The notes beneath the pieces are model-generated. The model ran no database searches and had not been told where the DNA came from. It worked only from the letters and a program-made list of their open reading frames with translations. Below, piece by piece: positions 47,129 to 58,376 of a stretch of DNA of 64,000 bases. The translations under genes were made by a program, and so were the position numbers. The DNA lies in NCBI GenBank assembly GCA_023678885.1, contig CM042962.1, positions 19,296,336 through 19,360,335 on the forward strand. Direction: 5' to 3'. This stretch comes from Pogostemon cablin. Its lineage: Eukaryota; Streptophyta; Magnoliopsida; Lamiales; Lamiaceae. How positions within the stretch are numbered: position 1 is the stretch's first letter; each line of letters starts with the position of its first letter.

Positions 47129-48493
47129 TATTGGCAATCGATCATTTGGTTAACGTGAACCGTTAGGGTTCCATACGTTTCTAATCCAGCGGAAGCAAGA
47201 AAATAAAGAAACGTATTACCTTTCACCAGGGTATATTGAAGATGATGAATTCTTGCCGAGCAGCCTGCGCAGCCTCACCGCTTTTGGCATAACTCTCTCC
47301 TCTGATCTTATATTTGAGTGATCTATGTGCTAAAACGATCATCTCTTCAGTGGCTTTCCAATATTGTATCACACGTCAAGTTTGGAGTTCTGTAAGATTT
47401 TAAAATAATTGTGTAAGTTGACAAATAGCAGCAACAAACAACCTTCAGGTCTTTCGCTGTATTCCCAAGGCCAATCTAGACGTCGTGTGGGCGACGATCT
47501 TTGAGATCTTCTCAATCCGCTATTTCTTAACCCTCCTCAAAGTGTTAGGCGTGATTAATCAATTGATTAGGGTTTCCAGATAGTTGAGATGACTTATATA
47601 TGGGCTACAGCAGGGACCAGGAGGATAAATTTGACTTGGGCCTCCATTGGGCTTAAGTATCCAAGCTTAGCCCAAAGCTTATACTTAAGTCAATAATAAT
47701 TATATATACCGCTAAAATAATATTACTGCACTACCATTCTAATCCCATAATTATGAGCTCGTTAGTCTCCCCATGTTTAAGATATACAATGCCCATTAAT
47801 TAATTAAGTTACTGACAACTCTATTAATTAATATCTCATCCGAGAGTAGTACCACTCAACCTTATTATCATGCCTGAATAAATCCACCTGCAGGGTTTAC
47901 ATGATAATCCTTATGAGCTCCTCAAGGGGACATCATCAACCTATAATGGACACAGATTCCTTCTACAATCAATAACACACCATAGAGACAACACTACTTC
48001 CCAACTCACCGAGTTTGTTGATTTAATTACATGTAAATCTCACCCATTGATGAATTAAATAAATACATATTGTCTTACGTGTCGAGGTTATTATATAGCA
48101 GGAACATCTATAATAACTGAGATAAAGTTCTTCTATATAGACAGTACAAGTCGAACGATTTCAAGTGGTCCTGCTCAATACACGCAAAGCATACTAATGC
48201 GATTCTATAGTCAAGACAAACTAATACCAAATCACACTACAACTATCCCGACAGAGAGTCCCCGTCTATCTCGGTTGTGAGCATCTGTTTATACTTTATA
48301 AGAAAATCGATAATATGATCTTCCGCGTGTTGTTGCACAATATATTATCTACAGTATAAAGTAAGTGGACTATTGTATCGTACATATAAATAAATTATAA
48401 GACGCAATCATTTGATCATACGGTTCTCATTTCAAATAAATTGTTATAACATTGTTCATACAAAAAACTAGACTTTTAGTATACAATCCAACA
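47129..48493 (-). mobile_element. Copia element 2 5' LTR (1365 bp)
   Basis: It runs from TATTGGCAATCG to CAATCCAACA and is collinear with the LTRs of copia element 3. A lost block near 47735-47760 explains the shorter length. Confidence 0.9.
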
Positions 48494-48729
48494 CATACTA
48501 CATTAGCAATAAAAGTATTTTCATTGAACATTTATAAGTATATAGGACATAGAAACACACAGAAAAGACATAATTTTATAAAATAAATATAGGAAAAATT
48601 TCATTTTTGGTCTCATAAGAATGGGAGAATTTTAAAATGGTCTTTTAACACACAAATGTAGTCCCATAAGAATTTTTAGAACTTTTCCGTCTGTTGACTA
48701 ACAAACAAAGCACGTGGAATCGCATGTGC

Positions 48730-49387
48730 CGTTAGTACTGTGTAACTACTTAGAGCCTCTCAAAATCCCTTTCATCCCAATTCCCGATTCCATATTCCTC
48801 AAACCCTAATCCTACAAAGACAGCAACTTCAATCCACCGCTGATGAATGGACCCACGCGATTGCAGTGAGTTCATACGAAAGAATAAGTTCGTGGTAGCA
48901 AAATTCAACATGTGATTATTTTCCAAGCTCTTGTGATTGAGTACCCGCCACCGCCATGGTGCTGAAATACCAGAGATGGAAGAGGTTTCTGGCGAGGGGA
49001 GTGGTGGCGCTATGCAAGACCTGATTCCTGGGAAGACCAGCGACAATGCGCTGGTCACCACGCTACGGGCCGTGTCGGCGTCACACCTGATTTCTTCCTG
49101 TTCTCGCCATCACCGCTGCTGAGTATATCACCGACATCCTCACCAGTGCCTCTGAGAAGTACCCCGCAATGCGTCCATCATAATAAGGTCCACTCGCTAT
49201 CGTGCACCTCATCCGATAACATGTTCAGTGCAAACCCACGAAGGAAATTGAGAGTTGGAAATTGGGAATATATATCTGCATTTGTGGTTGCCGCGAAGGA
49301 AGGTTCCAGCGGCGGAGCAATGGGGTTCCGCTCGGAAATGGTGCAGCAACTCGTCGGGTTTGAGAGGTGATTGGAGTAAGTCGGAGG
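48730..49387. other. Captured gene fragment, left part
   Basis: GC-rich compared with the flanks. Both strands have medium-length frames (minus 49061-48750; plus 48937-49119; minus 49486-49178) without a domain I recognise. The content continues across the copia insertion into 57684-57930. I read it as a piece of a host gene carried by the TIR element, probably exon plus intron or leader. Confidence 0.4.
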
Positions 49388-50781
49388 TGTTGGCACTTGG
49401 ATCGTTAGGTTAACATGACCCGTTAGAGTTCCATATGTTTCTAATATCAGCGGAAACAATAAAACATGAAACGTATTACCGTTCACCAGGGTATGTTGAA
49501 GAAAATTGATTCACGCTGACAGACTGTGCAGTCCCACGAGAATGGCCATAACTTCCTCGTCTGATGTTGGAATTGAATAATCTTTGTGCTCAGACGATCC
49601 TCTCTTCAACGGCTTTCCGTCAGTATATTGATCATCGAATTCTGATCACTATACGATTTTATATAAATTTTGCAAGGTGGCGGACAGCAGCAGCAAACTA
49701 CCTTCTAATCTTCTGCCGTATGTCCCAAGTCCGATCTCGACGTCGTGTGGGCGACGATCTACGAGACCTCCTCATTCTGCTCTCAACCCTCATCACACGT
49801 GAATAATGAATGAGATTAGATTAGGGTTCCAGATAAGCTGAGGTGACTTATATACATGGGTTACAGCAGGGACCAGGAGGAGAAATTGGGTTGGGCCTCC
49901 ATTGGGCTTAAGTATCCAAGCTTAGCTCAAAGCTTATACTTAAGTCCAATAATAATAATATATTCCCCTAAAATATTATTACTGCACTGCCTTTCCAATC
50001 CCAAAATTACGTTTTGGGCTCCTTCTTATTATGAGCCTGTTAGTCTCCCCATGTTTAAGATATACAATGTCCATTAATTAATTTAAGTTACTGACAACTC
50101 AATTAATTAATATCTCATCCAAGAGTAGTACCACTCAACCTCATTATCATGCCGGAATAAATTCCACCTGCAGGGTTTACATGATAATCTTTATGAGCTC
50201 CTCAAGGGGACATCATCAACCTATGACGGACACGGATTCCTTCTACAATCAACAGCACACCATAGAGACAGCACTACTTCCCAACTCATCGAGTTTGTTG
50301 ATTTAATTACATGTAAATCTCACCCATTGATGAATCAAAGAAATACATACTGCCCTACGTGTCGAGGTTATTGTATAGGGATTAAGAGCACGAACTTCCA
50401 TAATAACAGAGATCAAATTCTCCTATAAGTCAGTATAAGTCGAACGATCTCAAGCGGTCCTGCTCAATACACACAAGTGCACTAATGTGATTCTATAGCC
50501 AAGACAAGCTAATACCAAACCACACTACAACCATCCCGATAGAGAGTCCCCGTCTATCTCGGTTGTGAGCATCTGTTTATACTTTATAAGGAAACCGATA
50601 ATATGATCTTCCACGTGTTGTCGCACAACATATTATCTACAGTATAAAATAAGTGGACTATTGCATCGTGCATATAAATAAATTATAAGACGCAATCATT
50701 TGATCATATGATTCTCATTTCAAATTAATTGTTATAACATTGTTCATACAAAAATCTAGACTTTTAGTATACAATCTAACA
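49388..50781 (-). mobile_element. Copia element 3, 3' LTR
   Basis: TGTTGGCACTTGG to CAATCTAACA. It is followed on the right by ATCTCCCACTTATACTAAAA, the reverse of the AAGTGGGAGAT purine tract. Confidence 0.95.
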
Positions 50782-53700
50782 ATCTCCCACTTATACTAAA
50801 AGACTATGCTGTCATGTCTTCTGCCATACATCTGATTTCCACTCCCACTACACGACCATCAAAAGCTCTCGTCTTAAGGTCCTTGTAAATGGATTTACTA
50901 GGTTATCATCCGATGCAATTTAGGTGACAACAACCTTCCCCTCATCATACGATTTCTAGTAACAGGTGGTACTCGCGCTCCATGTGTTTAATTTCCTTAT
51001 GGACTTGTGATTCCTTCAAGTTTGCAACTGCACCAATATCATCAATATAAATTGTAATAATCTTGGGCAAACTTAGAATCACATCAAAGTCCATCATGAA
51101 GTTTCTAGAGCCGTACAGATACTTTGGCTGTTATCATCTTTCCATGATGGAATCCGGAGTCTGAAATATATTTCTATATAACACTCCTCCACACTATGAC
51201 TCAACTTCTTAAAATTAAACACATAACCTTGAGGTGGATTTACTCCCGTCCAATCTGACTAAAAAATACGAATCTACGTAATCCACAAGAAGCAGTGAAT
51301 CTGCCCTGTAAGCCTACATATAATTTCCAGTCCTTCTCAGGCACTTCATATATGTCTTACCACAATTCATCATTCTTGTTCCGGGTTACGTTGATACCCA
51401 TTGTTCATGCCATCGGCAAAACAGTTATCCAATCTCGTGCATAGCATACCTTAGATTAAGCTTCCACATTTGCCGAAGCATAAGGAACTGCTTTCATCTT
51501 CTTTATCTACTTTGTGTCACAAGACACATTTCTTTAGATAAAGTCACATGCTAAAATAAGTAAGGATCGTATCATCTCATGAAGTTTGAGATAAGCATAA
51601 CATCCTTTCTTGTAATCCGTATTACCGTGATCAAAAGGATATTTTTGCTCCTCTTAAGTCCTTCATATCATACCGCTTTATCAACCATACCCATACGCCC
51701 GACAATACTCTTTCATTGTCTCCAATGAGCAAGATACTATCTACGTATAGTACAAGAAATACCACCACATTTCCGTCACTCTTATCAATACACAAGACAT
51801 ATCCGAGCATTGATAAAATCTATATCACTGGATTTCTTCATCAAAACGGATGTTCTATAATTTTGAAGCTTGCTTTAGTCCATTGATGGACACTTTTAAG
51901 CTTAATATCAAAATACTCTTAGCTCTTTGCAATGAATCACTCTGGTTGCTTAAGATAGATGTTTTCCTCAAGACTTCCAATCAGGAAAGTTGTCTTGACA
52001 TCTATTTGTTATCCCTCATATTCCATATGAGTAGCAACAGGTAAAAGAGTCTGGATCGACTTAGGCATAGCTACCGGCGAACAGGTTATCTCATAATCGA
52101 ACCCTTTCTTTCTGAGTATACCTTTTTCGCAACAAGCTTTGCTTCCAAGGTTTTCACCTTACCATATGATCCTCTTTTATTTTGTATGACCACTTCCAAT
52201 GGCTTTTACACCATTTAGTGGTCTTACAAACTCTCAGATTTAATTTAGAATTCATCAATTCTACTTCAACATCATTGCACTAGCTAAGATATCGCATTTC
52301 GATCTTGTAGTGCTTCGTCGTATCTGTGGGTTCAATCCATGTTTACTAAGGATTAAGTCTTACGACTCTCTCAAAACATGTATTAAACAGGTTGTCGAAC
52401 ATCCCTCCCACTACAACAAGGCATTACATGCAATTGTGTATCAGATGTGACATGTGTTGCAGTTTACCTTGTGGTATATCCTCTTGCACAATTGGTACTA
52501 ATACTTTGTGTTTTCTTCTCACATCCTTTAGGACAATTTATAAATGGGTATGTGATTTATTACATAGTCCCTTTCCAAAAATCTAGTGTTTGTGTTAACA
52601 ATCACTCTTCAATCTTTTAGACTAAATAAATCACCTTCATTTTTATAGCATATCCCACAAACAGACAAACATTCAAATGAATTACTGTTTCTAGGGCTTA
52701 TCCATAAAATGAATTAAGTAATTCCAAATAATTCATCATCCATCAAATCATTACCATAAGAGTCTTATTCCTTCTATCCACCACACCATTCAGCTGGGGC
52801 TTGCCCGGTGTAGACCACTTGAGATTTAATCTCAACCTCTGATTAATAGCTCCTAATTATCCTAAGAGGTACTCGTAATGACGATTAAATCGTCATTACT
52901 TGATATATTTTCCATGATGCTTTACTGTACCAACCTTTCAATTCTTGAATAAATCAAAGAATTTAGACATACAGTGCATCAAATAAATATATCGGTATCT
53001 AGAATAATCTTCGATTATTCATTACCACCTCTCGCCTGGATAATATTAGGTCTGCTTGAATCAGAATGAACCAATTCCAACATATATATCTTTGGCTCTA
53101 CACCCCTTTACCTTGAAAAGGTAATTAATTATTTTTACTTCTAAGTAAGACTCGCAAGTCCGATAGTTTTCACTTCAGATAAACCTTACGGTCCATCTAC
53201 TATCAACTTTTGAGTCCTACTCAAGTAAAATGATCTAGTCTTAGACGCCAAATGCATGTTTAGTTCATCTCCGAAGGTTCCTTTCTCATACTAAGATCAG
53301 AAGATGCATTATTAATAATTATTTGTTGTATCAGTGGAATATACATGATTTAAGAGTATACAAATTGTCAATAACGTACCTTAACAGATTATAGCTCCAT
53401 CCTTCATTACTATGACCATGTCATTTAAATGAAATGGAGTATCTATCCGTAAATGCATAGAAACTGAAATAAAATTCTTTCTATGAAAACGTACGTAAAG
53501 ACAATTTCTCATAATCAAACGTCTATTCATATCGTAAGATAAATAAACAACTCCCACTGCAACAGCCACTACTCTCGTAGTATTACCCATGTCCATAATA
53601 ATCTCATCATCACTAAGTTACACGCTTTTAGTGATTCCGGTATCTACACACAACGTGTCAGTGGATGCCATCAATATTCATGCTTCAACAACTAGTGAAT

Positions 53701-54100
53701 GAGATACTAACTTTGTTCACATCTCGATGAAAATGGATTTCCTTTGCCACATGTTTTGTCAGAAATTCCCCACCATATACAACCTCTTTGTAATTCAGGT
53801 GGAAGTTGCTTAAAACATTTAGGCAAATATGAAGAAATAAAATTGACTTAGGTTTCCCCTTCAACTTCTATTCCATGTATTTCCAATTCATTCATCAAAT
53901 TCAATCATGACCTACCGCCTTTTAACTTACTCAAGTATCCGAAGAGTTACATGAGACCATCATATTTCTATGAATCTCTTATCTCTTCACCAGAGACTTT
54001 AATATGCATCATGATAAGTCTTTTGTGAGAACACACATGTATTTCTTAAGCAGTAAAATTAGAATTTAAGATTCTTTTCTAATCATCTAATTTTGGACCA
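50782..54100 (-). pseudogene. Copia element 3 gag-pol remnant
   Basis: On the minus strand, gag (UBN2-like) traces lie near 54000-53750, integrase words near 53050-52600 (the QNGV-type box beside 52790), reverse transcriptase near 52250-51600 (including the YVDS/YVDD region at about 51750), RNase H near 51200-50930. Stops occur every 20-60 codons in all frames. In the family these proteins form the particle, copy the RNA and integrate the DNA; none can be made from this copy. Confidence 0.8.
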
Positions 54101-54379
54101 GTAAATATGTTTCTTTTAGTAAACAATAAGTGAAATAAAACTATTTGAAATTCAGAGAATCATAAAAAATACACCGATCAAATCTTCGAATTTATCCATT
54201 TATATTGATTCCCTCAAAACAATATAAAATATAAATTCACCGACATCTCAAGCACCGTGAGTTTGCAAGCCACGATAGTGTGGACGTTTACAAACCCGAA
54301 CATTTACAATAGAAGATTTTACCCATTAATTTCATTTGTCAACCTAACTTTATGACAAAATAATTAATAGTCGGTTCCT

Positions 54380-54730
54380 CTTTAGCCATGCAAATAAAAG
54401 CAGTGACTCCGATGGGGAGGATACTTATTATTTACACCTAAGTGTACACTATTATTTGACCCCAAGTCCATTGCGCGAGCTTATGTGCCTTACAGATGGA
54501 GAAGTACACACGCGCTCGGATAACTTCCTACAGTCATCAATTATAAGTTTGTACTAGTGAACCGCATATAAGCTCATCCGATAGGGAGGAAGGTCTATGT
54601 CAACGCGCAAGTTCATATGCATCACATTACAAACATAATTATTTAATGAAGTCTGTTCCAGCAATCCATGAATAAACTCATCCGATGGGGAGGAAGGCTC
54701 TAATGCCGACGCGCAAGTTTACTCACATTG
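54380..54730 (-). repeat. Three TCCGATGGGGAGG modules in the copia 3 leader
   Basis: The motif lies at about 54409, 54575 (TCCGATAGGGAGGA) and 54678, each with GCGC(A/G)AG downstream. It is collinear with 45380-45725 in element 2. Confidence 0.8.
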
Positions 54731-55209
54731 CTAACAAACCAATAATGGAGGCTGTGGGAATTAATTACCAATTCCCTCTCCCACTTAGTTATTTAAAACC
54801 AAGGGTTTTTACATGCATATAATATTCAAAAATAAAATACGCAACCTAGCATGCTCATACTTCCAAATATATAACAATAATTGACCAATAAAACAATTAT
54901 AGAAGTTATATATAAGGAAATAAATTGCCAAAAATAAGTTGACTTGATCAACACTCCAACATACATGCATATAATATACCAAATATAATACGCAATCTAG
55001 CATGCTTCTATTTAAGGCAATAAATCATAGATAATCATGCATACATATATAACAATAATCAATTAATAAATCAATTATAACAGTTATATAACAGCGAATT
55101 CGATTGTTCGCCACCAATCACGAATGCGGACTACTGCGACGGGGATCGACCTCCCCGCAGCCTGCTCCACCACTCTGGCACCCTGCCCAGTCATATTGTG
55201 AAGACTCAC

Positions 55210-55660
55210 GCGGAATCTGGTGCAGACCAGTCGAACTTGATGCAAACCCGCTCGAACCTAGTGCAGAGTCGATCGAACCTGATGCAAACCAATCGAACCT
55301 GATGTGAATCTGCTCGAACCTGGTGCAGCATCGATCGAACCTGATGCAGACCAATCGAACCTGATGTGAATCTGCTCGAACCTGGTGCAGCATCGATCGA
55401 ACCTGATGCAGACCAATTGAACCTGATGTGAATCTGCTCGAACCTGGTGCAGCATCGATCGAACCTGATGCAGACCAATCGAACCTGATGCAAATTCGCT
55501 CGAACCTGGTGCAGCATCGATCGAACCTGATGCAGACCAATCGAACCTGGTGCAACATCGATCGAACCTGATGCAGACCAATCGAACTTGATGCAAATCC
55601 ACTCGAACCTCATGTAGCATCGATCGAACCTGATGCAGATCCGCTCGAACTGTCGCTCGT
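55210..55660. repeat. 62-bp tandem repeat built from ~20-bp TCGAACCTGATGCA subunits
   Basis: GATCGAACCTGATGCA starts at 55271, 55333, 55395, 55457 and 55519 (exactly 62 bp apart), then at 55560 and 55622. Each unit has three subunits of the form CGAACCTGrTGCArAyC. The minus strand is open in all three frames (55558-55118, 55664-55206, 55620-55258) because the unit lacks stops and 62 is not a multiple of three. It is located just inside the 5' LTR, between primer site and gag. Confidence 0.95.
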
Positions 55661-56270
55661 CCAAGGGCCTACTTGCACGGTACCAAGTTCAGCCCAACGC
55701 GCAACATCAAACTACTCCTACTGTCGTACAGGGTTCGCAACTGTAGGAACCAGGGAATCCAATCTCCACCGTCCAGAATGTACTCCTGTAAGTTATGAAC
55801 ATTCTGTCCAAATTACATGTCAATCCAACGGTCAGTTTGCGATAAACGACTCTTTTCCCTCGACTGCGCAGAACAGAATCGCCCAAAAACCTGCTTCTGT
55901 TTTCGGCGTATTCCCGACAACAAAAAGCTTCAAATACGATCTTAACCGTTCAGAATGTACCAACAAACTCCGAACATGCTGACCAAAATTCAGACTGATC
56001 CGACGGTTGAAACTCCGGTTATTGCCTCTGCAATATCACTGCGCTGGATTTTCTCTCAATTTCTTCCTTCCATGTGAAATTGACGAACAGTTTTCGTCGA
56101 ATCCTCTCACACACAACCATCGACGAACAGATATGATATAGGGTATATTTCACATAAGGATATTCATGGTTTGCGCAGTAAAACCAAAACCCTAAACATG
56201 CGATCCTAATTTCGAAAAATTAATCACATAAACCCTAGTCTAACGTGTCACGCTTCACCACGAAACCGAA

Positions 56271-56282
56271 GCTCTGATACCA
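56271..56282 (-). promoter_or_regulatory. Copia primer binding site
   Basis: The minus strand reads TGGTATCAGAGC, two bases inside the LTR; initiator Met-tRNA type. Confidence 0.92.
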
Positions 56283-56284
56283 AT

Positions 56285-57678
56285 TGTTGGCACTTGGATC
56301 GTTTGGTTAACATGACCCGTTAGGGTTCCATACGTTTCTAATATCAGCGGAAACAATAAAACATGAAACGTATTACCGTTCACCAGGGTATGTTGAAGAA
56401 AATTGATTCACGCTGACAGACTGTGCAGTCCCACGAGAATAGCCATAACTTCCTCGTCTGATGTCGGAATTGAATAATCTTTGTGCTCTGACGATCCTCT
56501 CTTCAACGGCTTTCCGTCAGTATATTGATCATCGAATTCTGATCACTATACGATTTTATATAAATTTCGCAAGGTGGCGGACAACAGCAGCAAACTACCT
56601 TCTAATCTTCTGCCGTATGTCCCAAGTCCGATCTCGACGTCGTGTGGGCGACGATCTACGAGACCTCCTCATTCTACTCTCAACCCTCATTACACGTGAA
56701 TAATGAATGAGATTAGATTAGGGTTCCAGATAAGCTGAGGTGACTTATATACATGGGTTACAGCAGGGACCAGGAGGAGAAATTGGGTTGGGCCTCCATT
56801 GGGCTTAAGTATCCAAGCTTAGCCCAAAGCTTATACTTAAGTCCAATAATAATAATATATTCCACTAAAATATTATTACTGCACTGCCTTTCCAATCCCA
56901 AAATTACGTTTTGGGCTCCTTCTTATTATGAGCCCGTTAGTCTCCCCATGTTTAAGATATACAATGTCCATTAATTAATTTAAGTTACTGACAACTCAAT
57001 TAATTAATATCTCATCCAAGAGTAGTACCACTCAACCTCATTATCATGCCAGAATAAATTCCACCTGCAGGGTTTACATGATAATCTTTATGAGCTCCTC
57101 AAGGGGACATCATCAACCTATGACGGACACGGATTCCTTCTACAATCAACAGCACACCATAGAGACAACACTACTTCCCAACTCATCGAGTTTGTTGATT
57201 TAATTACATGTAAATCTCACCCATTGATGAATCAAAGAAATACATACTGCCCTACGTGTCGAGGTTATTGTATAGGGATTAAGAGCACGAACTTCCATAA
57301 TAACAGAGATCAAGTTCTCCTATAAGTCAGTATAAGTCGAACGATCTCAAGCGGTCCTGCTCAATACACACAAGTGCACTAATGTGATTCTATAGCCAAG
57401 ACAAGCTAATACCAAACCACACTACAACCATCCCAATAGAGAATCCCCGTCTATCTCGGTTGTGAGCATCTGTTTATACTTTATAAGGAAACCGATAATA
57501 TGATCTTCCACGTGTTGTCGCACAACATATTATCTACAGTATAAAATAAGTGGACTATTGCATCGTGCATATAAATAAATTATAAGACGCAATCATTTGA
57601 TCATATGATTCTCATTTCAAATTAATTGTTATAACATTGTTCATACAAAAATCTAGACTTTTAGTATACAATCTAACA
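56285..57678 (-). mobile_element. Copia element 3, 5' LTR
   Basis: TGTTGGCACTTGG to CAATCTAACA, 1394 bp, collinear without gaps with 49388-50781. Confidence 0.95.
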
Positions 57679-57683
57679 GGAGG

Positions 57684-57930
57684 CCACTGTGATCTTCCCA
57701 GCAACTGTTGGGGACCACGCCCGACGTCACGTAGTGGAAGATCGCCTCTTGCTGGAGTTTCGCCGCATCGGAGGAGTGAGGAGGTGTCATCCCATGAACG
57801 AATAGACGAGAAATGCACCAGCGATCAATCCCGCCAGCCCGAGAAGCCAGCGGTTTTCCAGCTTCATGAGGCAGGTACCACAAAGGTACACCTTGGATCT
57901 TGGGTTCGCATTGCCACCGCAAAGGATGAA
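57684..57930 (-). pseudogene. Captured gene fragment, right part (N-terminal membrane segment)
   Basis: The minus strand from 57867 begins MKLENRWLLGLAGLIAGAFL followed by VYSFMG. This is one hydrophobic segment of about 18 residues after a short charged start, typical of a type II membrane anchor or signal anchor. After a one-base shift it continues DAAKLQQEAIFHYVTSG and NSCWEDHSG up to the copia insertion point. Codon-like composition and GC content differ from the AT-rich flanks. I do not recognise the family. It lies within the TIR element and continues beyond the copia at 49387. Confidence 0.5.
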
Positions 57931-58347
57931 TTTTTTTATTCTTATATTTTTTTAATTTTTTTTATTCTTAACGTTTTTCATCCATAAAATTACGGTTAGG
58001 ACCAAGAGTGAAACTTTTAGGACCAGCTCATTAGTATGGGACTACTTTTGTAAATCAATAATTCTCATGAGACTATAAGTGAAATTTTCCCAATAAAAAT
58101 ATAGCAAATACGTCGAATATAAACAGATTAAAACATAAGATTAACTTTGTTCTAAAAAACAAAACAATAATTTCGTTCCAAAATACTCTACATATTATGC
58201 TTTAAAATAAATTAATTTGATAAGAATATAAAATTATAATTATAATGTTCGAAATTTAAAAAAGTACATTATCAGAACATATTTAGGATTATTTATATTC
58301 AAAAAACTAAAATGAAATAAAATAATATTATTAATGTTAAACACAAT

Positions 58348-58376
58348 CCCGTGCAACGTATGAGTCAAAATACTAG
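58348..58376 (+). mobile_element. Probable Helitron 3' terminus
   Basis: The decayed hairpin CCCGTGCAACGTATGAG (58348-58364; consensus arms CCCGTGC / GCACGGG) is followed after eight bases by CTAG (58373-58376) and then T. This is the Helitron 3' end pattern, inserted between A and T. The matching 5' TC end was not located. The TIR element to the left may lie inside this Helitron. Confidence 0.55.

Larger units (their letters stand above)
41299..48493 (-). mobile_element. Copia element 2 (degenerate)
   Basis: 3' LTR truncated (41299-42202), internal region 42203-47128, primer site 47115-47126, 5' LTR 47129-48493. Compared with copia element 3 it lacks about 480 bp of integrase (the counterpart of 52800-53267), visible as a direct join at about 44252. 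No long open frame is left. The two LTRs share the family text, but the 3' one has lost about 480 bp at its outer end, so no target duplication can be scored. Confidence 0.85.
49388..57678 (-). mobile_element. Copia element 3, complete with two 1394-bp LTRs and GGAGG duplication
   Basis: LTRs 49388-50781 and 56285-57678 have exactly the same length and differ at roughly 20-30 positions by eye (about 98% identity). GGAGG lies directly on both sides (49383-49387 and 57679-57683). The primer site is at 56271-56282; the purine tract adjoins 50782. The internal region is collinear with copia element 2, but full length. It has no frame longer than about 70 codons in pol, so it was probably mobilised by proteins made elsewhere. 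Confidence 0.95.
48592..58092. mobile_element. TIR-bounded DNA transposon (MULE-like) carrying gene fragments, split by copia element 3
   Basis: The left end GGAAAAATTTCATTTTTGGT and the complement of the right end GGGAAAATTTCACTTATAGT form inverted repeats. They continue through TCTCATAAGAAT / TCTCATGAGAAT to GTAGTCCCATA on both sides (48679 region and 58037-58045), about 100 bp in all. Flanking 9-mers ATAAATATA (48583-48591) and ATAAAAATA (58093-58101) agree at 8 of 9 positions, as expected for Mutator-like elements, although the flank is low complexity. Without the copia the element is about 1.2 kb and holds non-transposase, GC-rich sequence. No transposase is seen. Confidence 0.7.

Noticed and set aside
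55118..55664. Three long overlapping minus-strand open frames as a protein gene
   Set aside because: They are the three frames of a stop-free 62-bp tandem repeat, and the peptide phrases recur because the period is not a multiple of three.
57653..57922. An 89-codon gene reading into the copia LTR
   Set aside because: Its C-terminal part is LTR sequence; only the part within 57684-57930 is gene-derived, and it needs a frame change.
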